5,991 nt of DNA from Acidobacteriota bacterium. GTDB lineage: Bacteria > Acidobacteriota > Terriglobia > Terriglobales > Acidobacteriaceae. A program made the position numbers and the translations under genes. The stretch covers positions 1-5,991 of the forward strand of contig QIAS01000192.1 of assembly GCA_003225615.1 (NCBI GenBank), given 5' to 3'. The notes beneath the pieces were generated by a model, which worked only from the letters and a program-made list of their open reading frames with translations, was not told the origin of the DNA and made no database searches. Shown piece by piece: positions 1-5,991 of the stretch. The first letter of the stretch is position 1; each line of letters begins with the position of its first letter.

Positions 1-1
1 A

Positions 2-858
2 ACCAGGAAGGCTGAGGGGCCGGGGCGCATTGACTTCGATCATGTGTGGTTCGCCTATAGGGAAGTTCCCGCCGACACTACCGAAGCCTCGAGTGGATCT
101 GGCGGGTCGGGGGCGCCTCTCACCGCACAGCCTCTGCCCTCTGATGGACAGCCTGATTGGGTTCTGCGCGACGTGAGCTTCACGATCGAACCCGGCGAGA
201 CCGCTGCAATTGTCGGCCATACCGGCGCGGGTAAGACCACCATGATCTCGCTTCTACTGCGCTTCTACGATGTGCAGAAGGGCGCAATTCGAATTGATGG
301 CATTGATATCAAGGAAATGGATGTGGCCGAACTGAGGCGACGTTTCGGCGTGGTGCTGCAGGACCCGTTCTTGTTTTCGGGGACCATCGCCGGCAACATT
401 CGCCTCGGCACCAGCGCGATTTCTGATGCACAGGTGGAGCGGGCGGCGGAAGAAGTGAATTTGGCGGATTTCATCCGCGCTCTGCCTGCACGTTATCCAC
501 CGGCCAAAAACAACTCATCTCGTTTGCTCGCGCGCTGGCGCATGATCCGAAGATTCTGATTCTGGATGAGGCGACCTCGAGCGTGGATACGGAAACAGAA
601 TTTCGGGTGCGTGGGGCGCTCAACCGTATGGTCGAGGGCCGTACCTCGCTGATCATCGCTCACCGCCTCTCTACCATTCAACGCGCCGACAAGATCATCG
701 TCATGCATAAGGGGCAGTTGCGTGAGATGGGCACGCACCAGCAATTGCTCGCGAAACGCGGCATTTATTACAAGCTCTACCAACTGCAATACAAAGATCA
801 GGAAGTCGGCGCTCCCGCAGCGAGCACGCCCGAAGTCGGGGCCAGCGCGGACGATTAG
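2..858 (+). pseudogene. ABC exporter ATPase half (MdlB/YheH-like), 5' partial and frameshifted
   Basis: This is the nucleotide-binding domain of an ABC multidrug-type exporter half; the membrane domain lies left of the window. The frame is open from base 2, so the GTG at 44 is not the real start. In order I see the A-loop (VWFAY, about 44-58), Walker A GHTGAGKT (215-238) and the Q-loop glutamine (359-361). After ALPARY (ending at 496) the frame fails and stops at 557-559. Homology resumes in the -1 frame from TCC ACC GGC CAA (496-507, STGQ), then Walker B ILILDEA (553-573), the D-loop (586-588), the H-loop histidine (661-663) and a stop at 856-858. Homologues would have about 11 more residues (a DEEVLERGSNL-like stretch) here, so a loss of about 34 bp fits both the missing residues and the frame. 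The ending [10 protein letters not shown] resembles MdlB more than MsbA. As read, the domain cannot be made whole, so this is a pseudogene or an assembly error. Family assignment is firm; substrate is unknown. Confidence 0.85.
494..507 (+). other. Deletion/frameshift junction at the ABC signature motif
   Basis: The upstream frame reads R-Y up to 496 and then turns into unrelated residues. The downstream frame reads S-T-G-Q from 496. The missing part is the loop ahead of the signature helix plus its first leucine. A 34-nt loss is an estimate made from the usual family spacing; the sequence itself only fixes the loss as 1 modulo 3. No long direct repeats are visible at the junction. Confidence 0.7.
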
Positions 859-876
859 GTTCGTGGTCCGCGAAAC

Positions 877-900
877 AGAGACGCGGCGAGCGGCGTCTCT
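877..900. repeat. Perfect 8-bp inverted repeat, REP-like palindrome
   Basis: AGAGACGC (877-884) and GCGTCTCT (893-900) are exact reverse complements around an 8-nt GC-rich loop. Both arms are also edged by ACAG (875-878 and 901-904). It sits 18 bp after the stop of the broken ABC gene. There is no T-run after the stem, so a simple intrinsic terminator is unlikely. Palindromes of this AGACGC...GCGTCT style occur dispersed in some bacterial genomes, so a small REP-like unit is plausible. Only one copy is in this window, so its repeat nature is inferred. Confidence 0.45.
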
Positions 901-945
901 ACAGGGATGTGCGGTGAGCATGGCGGCTTCGGTGTGGAATCCCAG

Positions 946-977
946 GTGACAGCAATCTCCGCAATTCCCTTTACAAT
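946..977 (+). promoter_or_regulatory. Possible lpxB promoter, leaderless arrangement
   Basis: TACAAT (972-977) matches five of six bases of the sigma-70 -10 box. GTGACA (946-951) resembles a -35 box, but the 20-bp spacer is longer than the preferred 17. A transcript from this -10 box would begin at about 983-985, on the GTG start codon of lpxB itself. This fits the absence of any Shine-Dalgarno sequence before that codon. The call rests on motif matching only. Confidence 0.3.
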
Positions 978-983
978 TGTCGC

Positions 984-2123
984 GTGCGAGTTCTGATCTC
1001 TGCTGGAGAGGCGTCGGGAGAAATGTATGGCGCGCAGCTGATCGAGGCGCTGCGCTGTCGCAATTCATCCTTGGAATTTTTTGGCGTCGGCGGTGAGCGC
1101 ATGCGCGCCGCCGGCTGCCAGACGGTTCTCGATGCCGCTGACCTCTCCGTCGTCGGGATTACCGAAATTGTCGGCCACCTGCCAAAGATTTATGGCCTGT
1201 ACAGAAAATTAATCCGGGAAGCGGATCGTCGCCGGCCGGATCTGGCCATCGTCATCGATTCCCCGGCGTTCAATTGGCGGGTAGCGCGGCAGATGCATAA
1301 ACGCGGGATCCCGGTCGTCTACTACGTTTGTCCCCAGTTCTGGGCATGGCGGCAGAAACGCGTCAAGCTGCTCCGCAAATACATAACCAAGGCGCTGGTC
1401 ATTTTTCCTTTTGAAGAGGAGTTCTATAGGAATCGCGGCGTCGATGCATCGTTTGTAGGCCATCCTCTGGCGGAACTCCCGCACCCGACTGTGGAGCGCA
1501 ACGATTACGCGTCTCAATACAAACTAGATCCTGAGAAGCACTGGATCACGCTGATGCCCGGCAGCCGCGTCAAAGAAGTCAGCATGAATCTGCCGACCAT
1601 GCTGGAAGCGGCCGCTCAGGTTGGCGCAGCGCTTGAATTTCTGCTGCCGGTTGCCGCCACCCTCGACCGCCACTCTTTGGCCGCCAGGATAGGGCAACGA
1701 AACATTACGCTGGTTCCGGAAGCCCAGCCCGCTCTATGGCACTCCCGCGCCGGAATCATCGCGAGTGGCACGGCAACGGTCGAGGCCGCCATGATGGCCA
1801 CGCCTTTCGTGATGGTCTACCGCGTATCTGCGCTGACTTATACCCTGGGTAAGCCGAGAGTCAAGGTTCCCCACTTTGCCATGGTGAACCTCATCGCAGG
1901 CGAGGAGATTGTCCCAGAGTTGGTGCAGCACAATTTCACTGCCGCGAACGTAGTGGCGCGGCTGAATGAAATTATTCCCGACGGCCCGGTGCGGGACAAC
2001 ATTTTGGAGGGGCTGGCGCGGGTGAAGGCAAGTCTTCGTGCCTCGGATACAAGCGATGTGCGTCACCCCGCCGAGCGTGCCGCAGCCGCTGTTTTGGCAT
2101 TGTTGCCTCGCGAAAAACAGTGA
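984..2123 (+). CDS. lpxB: Lipid-A-disaccharide synthase
   Basis: LpxB (glycosyltransferase family GT19) joins UDP-2,3-diacylglucosamine to lipid X, giving lipid A disaccharide 1-phosphate and UDP. It works at the cytoplasmic face of the inner membrane in the Raetz pathway. The 379-aa product is close to the 382 aa of the E. coli enzyme and matches it from end to end. Visible motifs are AGEASGE near the N-terminus (residues 7-13, with E where D is usual), WAWRQKR (120-126), PGSR (192-195), SGTAT (261-265), YR (279-280) and NLIAG (302-306). GTG at 984 is the only workable start: the upstream frame holds no other start codon back to the TGA at 915-917, and the next ATG (1024) would lose the N-terminal motif. 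There is no Shine-Dalgarno sequence. No other lpx gene is in the window, so it is not in the classic lpxD-fabZ-lpxA-lpxB order as far as can be seen. Confidence 0.96.
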   Translation: MRVLISAGEASGEMYGAQLIEALRCRNSSLEFFGVGGERMRAAGCQTVLDAADLSVVGITEIVGHLPKIYGLYRKLIREADRRRPDLAIVIDSPAFNWRVARQMHKRGIPVVYYVCPQFWAWRQKRVKLLRKYITKALVIFPFEEEFYRNRGVDASFVGHPLAELPHPTVERNDYASQYKLDPEKHWITLMPGSRVKEVSMNLPTMLEAAAQVGAALEFLLPVAATLDRHSLAARIGQRNITLVPEAQPALWHSRAGIIASGTATVEAAMMATPFVMVYRVSALTYTLGKPRVKVPHFAMVNLIAGEEIVPELVQHNFTAANVVARLNEIIPDGPVRDNILEGLARVKASLRASDTSDVRHPAERAAAAVLALLPREKQ

Positions 2124-2149
2124 CTAACACCGGGTGCCGGCAGGGGACT

Positions 2150-2159
2150 CCGTCGACGG
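2150..2159. other. 10-bp perfect palindrome after lpxB
   Basis: CCGTCGACGG is a perfect dyad 26 bp past the lpxB stop. Flanking CACCG (2128-2132) and CGGTG (2157-2161) could also pair, and a CTTTTT run follows at 2176-2181. Together these might form a weak lpxB terminator, but the T-run is about 15 nt from the stem, so the case is poor. It could equally be chance in GC-rich DNA. Confidence 0.2.
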
Positions 2160-2293
2160 TGGGTGTAGAACTCGTCTTTTTGGGGGCCGGATTTCTAAAC
2201 AGGTGCTTGCCAAGCCACAAAACACCTCTTAACCTTGTGTGCTCAGCATCTTTTGCGCAACAATTTTCATCTTACAGAGTAGTCTTACTTTCC

Positions 2294-2298
2294 AGGAG
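2294..2298 (+). promoter_or_regulatory. Ribosome binding site fixing the start of the M1-like gene
   Basis: AGGAG lies 10 nt before the ATG at 2309. It is the only good Shine-Dalgarno sequence in the region and favours ATG 2309 over the in-frame GTG at 2120 and the ATG at 2330. Confidence 0.6.
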
Positions 2299-2308
2299 AT
2301 CTTCCTTC

Positions 2309-4327
2309 ATGGTCCTTGTCCCTCGGCGCATGCGTCGGGCCCTTAAACTACCTCTGATCCTGCTGGTTTTCCTGATCACCTCCCCGTCTGTGTGGGCGGC
2401 GGAGAAGAACCGCCTACGGGTCGATGACTACCAGATCGATGCCGAACTCAGCCCCCATGGCCACAAGCTGACGGCACGCGCCAAGGTGAAGTTCACCGCG
2501 CTCGAAGACCTGAGCATAGCCACCTTTGAGCTGAATAATGGCCTGCGGCTCACTAAGGTGCTGGATGCCAACAATAAACCACTTAACGCTGAGCGGGTCA
2601 CGCAGGATTCCACCGTCCGCATTCCCCTTCCAAACGGTCTGAGCAAGGACACCACAACAACTTTTACCTTCGATTACGAGGGCGTACTGGAATCTGGCGA
2701 TGAGAGTCCGGTGCAAGGGCTGAAACTGGCCAATATTGGCGATGATACGAGTTACTTGCTCTACGCAGCCCGATGGTTTCCGGTGAATGCTTTTGGGGTG
2801 AACCGGTTCACCTCTACGATCAGCATTACTGTTCCTACTCACATGGTTGCCATAGGCAGTGGTCGCGCCACGGTGGGCGCGCCGGTGGCCAAAAGGGGCA
2901 GCGCCAGCGCCCTGCCCAGCAAGACGTACACATTCACGTGGGACAAGCCGAGCTTCCCCGGAACCATCATTGCGGGTCAGTTTCAGGAGTTCAAAAGTGA
3001 CGAGGCCGGGGTTGATCTGCACGTTTTCTTCAAACCCGTGCACCAGGCGCTGGGCGCGGAATACGCATCCACAGCGCTAAAGGAATTCACCTATTTCATC
3101 ACGCTTTATGGACCGGCGCCTTCCGCCAAGCTCAATGTTGTAGAAATTCCCGATGACACGGTGCCGGCAGCCTGGGCGCCCGAGATTGCCGCCATTGCCA
3201 GCCGCGCCGTGACTCCAAAAACGAACTATCGCTTGCTGGCCAACACCATCGCGCACCAGTGGTGGGGAGTTTCGGTCAGTCCAGCGAGCAAGGAAGATTG
3301 GTGGCTGGATGATGGTTTCGCTCGCTATTCGGAAGCCCGCTACGTCGAAAGTGCCGCCGGGCAGAACGGCCTGGAAGAAGCGGTGAAGGACATGTCGGTG
3401 GGCGCGCTGGCTTACGACACCGTGCCGCTGTCCAGTGTCGGCAAGCTGGACGTTTTTTCGCCCGAGTTTCAGTCCCTGGTCACCGACAAAGGAGCGATGA
3501 TCCTGCACATGCTTCGTTGGGTTCTGGGCGACCAGAAATTCGATCAAGCCATGCGCACGTTCGCCAGCCAGTATGCGGGCAAACCTGTAACCATGGATCA
3601 GTTTCGTGACATTGCCGAAAAAAGTTATGGCGACAAGTTGACCTGGTTCTTCTCGCAGTGGCTAGACTCGACCGGTGCGCCCGAGTTCAAGACCAAGTAC
3701 ACCGTCTACCGCATGGGCAATAACAAGGGCTTCCGCGTGGTGGGCGAAATTTCGCAGGATCTCGATCTCTTCCGCATGCCGGTCGATCTGAAGATTGATA
3801 CCGACGGTAAAACTGAAGAAAAGCGCGTGGAAGTCGTGGGCACGAACTCACCATTTACGGTTGAGACGTTCGGGAGGCCACGGCGCATCGTGGTGGATCC
3901 CGAAGATCGCGTGCTGAAGAATTCTACGGACGTCAAGTTGCGTTCCTCGATAATGCGCGGACAGGCCATGGTGCAGCAGGGCGACTTGGCCGGAGCTTTG
4001 TCGGAGTTCAACAAAGCTCTCGAGGTCAACAAGAACAGCTCGCTCGCCCATTACCGCATCGCCGAAGTTTTCTTCCTGCAAAAGAACTATCAGGCGGCGG
4101 CCAACGCTTACCGGGAGTCGCTCAATGGCGACGGTGATCCTCGTTGGACTGAAGTATGGAGCCACATTCAGTTGGGAAAGATTTTTGACATCACCGGACA
4201 GCGCGAACGGGCTACGAACGAATATCGGCAAGCGATCCAGACTAATGACAATACACAGGGAGCCATGGAGGAAGCGCGCAAATACTTGCAAAAACCGTTT
4301 GAACGCGAGAAAGGGACGAGCGGGTGA
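2309..4327 (+). CDS. Secreted M1 aminopeptidase-like protein, catalytically degenerate, with C-terminal TPRs
   Basis: The 672-aa protein begins with a signal peptide: basic MVLVPRRMRR, a hydrophobic core LPLILLVFLI, and a likely cut after VWA (residue 30). It is thus probably periplasmic. Residues about 35-230 look like the M1 N-terminal beta domain. The catalytic-like domain follows, with IAHQWWG and WWLDDGFARY aligning to the M1 zinc site. However, HExxH reads NTIAH (312-316), the third zinc ligand Glu is Asp 335 with the usual x18 spacing kept, the catalytic Tyr of YEKG is Thr 392 (TDKG), and the GAMEN motif is not recognisable. I therefore infer a fold without peptidase activity, perhaps a binding or scaffold protein. 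Residues about 546-660 contain TPR-like helices (for example GDLAGALSEFNKAL), suggesting protein contacts. An in-frame GTG at 2120 overlaps the lpxB stop and would add 63 residues, but that extension looks non-coding and would bury the signal peptide. The true role is unknown. Confidence 0.85.
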   Translation: MVLVPRRMRRALKLPLILLVFLITSPSVWAAEKNRLRVDDYQIDAELSPHGHKLTARAKVKFTALEDLSIATFELNNGLRLTKVLDANNKPLNAERVTQDSTVRIPLPNGLSKDTTTTFTFDYEGVLESGDESPVQGLKLANIGDDTSYLLYAARWFPVNAFGVNRFTSTISITVPTHMVAIGSGRATVGAPVAKRGSASALPSKTYTFTWDKPSFPGTIIAGQFQEFKSDEAGVDLHVFFKPVHQALGAEYASTALKEFTYFITLYGPAPSAKLNVVEIPDDTVPAAWAPEIAAIASRAVTPKTNYRLLANTIAHQWWGVSVSPASKEDWWLDDGFARYSEARYVESAAGQNGLEEAVKDMSVGALAYDTVPLSSVGKLDVFSPEFQSLVTDKGAMILHMLRWVLGDQKFDQAMRTFASQYAGKPVTMDQFRDIAEKSYGDKLTWFFSQWLDSTGAPEFKTKYTVYRMGNNKGFRVVGEISQDLDLFRMPVDLKIDTDGKTEEKRVEVVGTNSPFTVETFGRPRRIVVDPEDRVLKNSTDVKLRSSIMRGQAMVQQGDLAGALSEFNKALEVNKNSSLAHYRIAEVFFLQKNYQAAANAYRESLNGDGDPRWTEVWSHIQLGKIFDITGQRERATNEYRQAIQTNDNTQGAMEEARKYLQKPFEREKGTSG

Positions 4328-4330
4328 GCG

Positions 4331-4366
4331 GGAGGGGGCCTTTGCTCAGTGTAGCCCTTTACCTCC
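4331..4366. terminator. Weak hairpin between convergent genes
   Basis: GGAGG-GGGC (4331-4339) can pair with GCCC (4354-4357) and CCTCC (4362-4366), giving nine base pairs with a 4-nt bulge on the 3' side and a 14-nt loop. It begins 3 bp after the M1-like stop, in the 96-bp gap between two genes that face each other, where a two-way terminator would be expected. Neither strand has a T-run after the stem, so the call is tentative. Confidence 0.25.
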
Positions 4367-4423
4367 GTTAGCCAGGCCGACCTTAACAATTTAGACGAAG
4401 TCCCGCCAGCAACAGATCTCCAA

Positions 4424-5991
4424 TCAACCGGAACTTGCGCTCGAGCTTGCGACGTCGGTATTGAGCCTTATGCTCGGAGTGCCCGAGCCGACCAGCTTCA
4501 GTCTGGGCTCTCGCTCGATAGCTTTGAGTAACTCGCGGGTGACGCGGTCATCAACTTCAGCGGCATTCTGTAAGGTTACAGGAAAACGAATCACCGCCTC
4601 GAGACCGGCCTGGGTAAAGCGAAGCCGGCTAGTGGGACGCAACTCCGTCGGCTGGGCATAGGACAAGGTTCTTTCCAGCTGCCGACGTTGCCTCTCCATG
4701 TCTTCGTGGTAATCGGCGAAAACCGCTTCGACCACTCCAAGGAGGCGTTGCTCAACGACGCGGTAGTCGCTGTCGGGACTCAATGTAAGAGTGATCTCAT
4801 GCCAAACGAAGCTGGTTCCGGGAATCTGTTTGAAGAGGCCTGCTGTGGGCTGAAATACGATTGAGTTGGAGAATGCAACCACGCGGCCTGTGGGCATGTC
4901 ACCGCTACCCAATTCCATCACGTGCAGGCGCACCAGCCCGATATCCATGACCTCGCCGGTTACTCCCCCGATCTGCACGCGATCTCCCACGCGGATGCCG
5001 AATCGTCCAATCAGGAAGAAATAGCCGGCCACGGAAAGAATTACGCTTTGCAAGGCTACCGCGATGCCCGCGGTCAGCAGCCCGGCGAAAGTGGCAACCG
5101 ATCCCAGCTGAGTGGCGAAGGCAAACGCAATAATGATGCCGAACACGAACCACATGACAATCTTGCGGAGGAGGAGGAACTGGTATCGGCGGCGAGGATC
5201 ATGGACGTAGCGGAATATGGTCTTGCGCCACAATTCGCCGAACCCAAATGCAACCGCGAGAATGATGCCCAAAATTGCGATTCGGATAAGCAGACTGCGC
5301 AGCTCCGCGCGGTACTGGCTTTTGACATTGCTCTGCCAGTTGGTCAAGTTGGCCTTGTAGAGCCCCAACAAAATTCCTGCTTTGCTCAAGGGAAGAACCG
5401 AGGCAGTGGTTTGCCGGAATTGAGCAGTAAGAGCGTCGAAATCTTTTTTCACGCTTGCAAGCGTACTGCTGTCGCCGGTATCGGCTTGCTTGGCCAGTTC
5501 ATCGCCCTGCTGGGAAAGCTGTTTGAGCTTGTTGACCAAAGGCGCGCGGAGTTCTTTGGCACGCTGCGCCAGCGCTTCGGTCTCATTGATCCTTTGATCG
5601 ATGCTGTGGATTTTGCGAGAAAGACCAAATAGATCCGCGGTCAATCCCCAAATGCCCGAAGGCTCGACTCGGTTCGCAACCGGCGACGCCGCGCTGGAGG
5701 GCTGTGAACCAGCAGTGTGGTTCTCCGTGCTGGCCTGGCTTAAATCCGAGGGCAGAGAACGTGCCAGCGCCTCGATCTGCCCTCGCAGTCCGCTGGCTCC
5801 CAGGCCGTTGGTGCTCGCGCCGCTGACAAATTCTGCCACGCTGCGGAGAGCATCTCGACGGGCATTTGCCAGGTCCAGTTCGCTTTGCACCTCTGCGATA
5901 GTCGCTTGCAGGGCTTCGCGTTTCTTACCCGATGCGGTCTCTAGTTTCTGGCGGGCGGACTGGAGCTCGGTTTGTAGTTCACGTACGTCTT
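4424..5991 (-). CDS. MscS-family mechanosensitive channel with long N-terminal coiled-coil region (5' partial)
   Basis: The product is a small-conductance-type mechanosensitive channel of the inner membrane, which opens under tension to release solutes during osmotic downshock. The frame stays open to the window edge (33 codons beyond the GTG at 5890, reading DVRELQTELQSARQ...), so that GTG is internal and the real start lies outside. The 521 visible residues start with coiled-coil stretches (about 5800-5991 and 5430-5610) split by a Ser/Ala/Pro-rich linker (about 5660-5780). One membrane helix follows (about 5228-5293, ILGIILAVAFGFG), then a second (about 5100-5163) and the pore-lining TM3 (about 5005-5085, GLLTAGIAVALQSVILSVAG). 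Next comes the MscS beta domain (GDRVQIGGVTGEVMDIG) and the C-terminal alpha/beta domain, ending in a Ser-rich tail. E. coli MscS is 286 aa, so the extra N-terminal region is like that of the larger MscK-type members, where it is periplasmic. Family call is firm; the subtype is less certain. Confidence 0.9.
   Translation of the reverse strand, partial: DVRELQTELQSARQKLETASGKKREALQATIAEVQSELDLANARRDALRSVAEFVSGASTNGLGASGLRGQIEALARSLPSDLSQASTENHTAGSQPSSAASPVANRVEPSGIWGLTADLFGLSRKIHSIDQRINETEALAQRAKELRAPLVNKLKQLSQQGDELAKQADTGDSSTLASVKKDFDALTAQFRQTTASVLPLSKAGILLGLYKANLTNWQSNVKSQYRAELRSLLIRIAILGIILAVAFGFGELWRKTIFRYVHDPRRRYQFLLLRKIVMWFVFGIIIAFAFATQLGSVATFAGLLTAGIAVALQSVILSVAGYFFLIGRFGIRVGDRVQIGGVTGEVMDIGLVRLHVMELGSGDMPTGRVVAFSNSIVFQPTAGLFKQIPGTSFVWHEITLTLSPDSDYRVVEQRLLGVVEAVFADYHEDMERQRRQLERTLSYAQPTELRPTSRLRFTQAGLEAVIRFPVTLQNAAEVDDRVTRELLKAIEREPRLKLVGSGTPSIRLNTDVASSSASSG

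Noticed and set aside
503..511. Possible programmed -1 frameshift (C AAA AAC) that would rejoin the two ABC halves
   Set aside because: The direction of shift is right, but the heptamer is imperfect and no downstream stimulatory structure is evident. The product would also lack the LSTGQ signature needed for ATP hydrolysis. A deletion explains both the frame and the missing residues.
493..1068. 191-codon open frame on the minus strand over the ABC 3' part and the start of lpxB
   Set aside because: It is antisense to conserved ATPase and LpxB motifs, crosses two genes and the palindrome, and has no recognisable motif.
2235..2264. Promoter for the M1-like gene (TTGTGT, 18 bp, AACAAT)
   Set aside because: Only three of six and four of six bases match the consensus boxes; a match this weak is expected by chance in this AT-richer stretch.
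2414..3043. 209-codon minus-strand open frame within the M1-like gene
   Set aside because: It is a shadow of the M1-like frame, with no family resemblance and no independent start signals.
4922..5632. 236-codon open frame on the plus strand inside the channel gene
   Set aside because: It lies wholly antisense to the well-supported MscS-like gene. Its product shows no recognisable domain and has a composition typical of a mirrored coding frame.
5888..5890. GTG as the start codon of the channel gene
   Set aside because: The frame remains open for 33 further codons to the window edge and those codons continue the same coiled-coil pattern, so the start lies outside.

Overview
The window looks like chromosomal DNA of a Gram-negative bacterium, most likely an acidobacterium (Terriglobia/Koribacter-like). 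The Gram-negative part is well supported: it carries a full lpxB for lipid A synthesis, an exported protein with a signal peptide, and an MscS-type channel with a long region ahead of its membrane segments. The acidobacterial part rests on my recognition of protein style (the ABC ATPase wording, the degenerate M1-peptidase-like protein with TPRs) and moderately high GC. It is an inference.

Layout, left to right. (1) Bases 2-858 hold the 3' part of an MdlB/YheH-like ABC exporter half. Its ATPase domain is broken by an apparent deletion of about 34 bp just before the LSTGQ signature, which shifts the reading frame. (2) Bases 859-983 are non-coding, with an 8-bp perfect stem-loop that resembles a small dispersed palindrome and a possible promoter abutting the next gene. 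(3) Bases 984-2123 are lpxB, intact at 379 aa, starting at GTG with no Shine-Dalgarno sequence. (4) Bases 2124-2308 are a short gap. (5) Bases 2309-4327 encode a secreted protein with an M1 aminopeptidase fold whose zinc and catalytic residues are all replaced, followed by C-terminal TPR repeats. (6) Bases 4328-4423 are a convergent intergenic gap with a weak hairpin. (7) Bases 4424-5991 on the minus strand are a large MscS-family channel whose N-terminus runs off the window.

The genes share an envelope theme: export, lipid A, a periplasmic protein and a mechanosensitive channel. They do not form an obvious single operon. lpxB appears to have its own start region, and the channel gene faces the other way. 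I see no CRISPR array, tRNA, rRNA, insertion sequence or phage gene. The most unusual items are the catalytically dead M1-like/TPR protein, the ABC signature-motif deletion, the possibly leaderless lpxB mRNA and the palindrome before lpxB. None of these amounts to a demonstrated new system.
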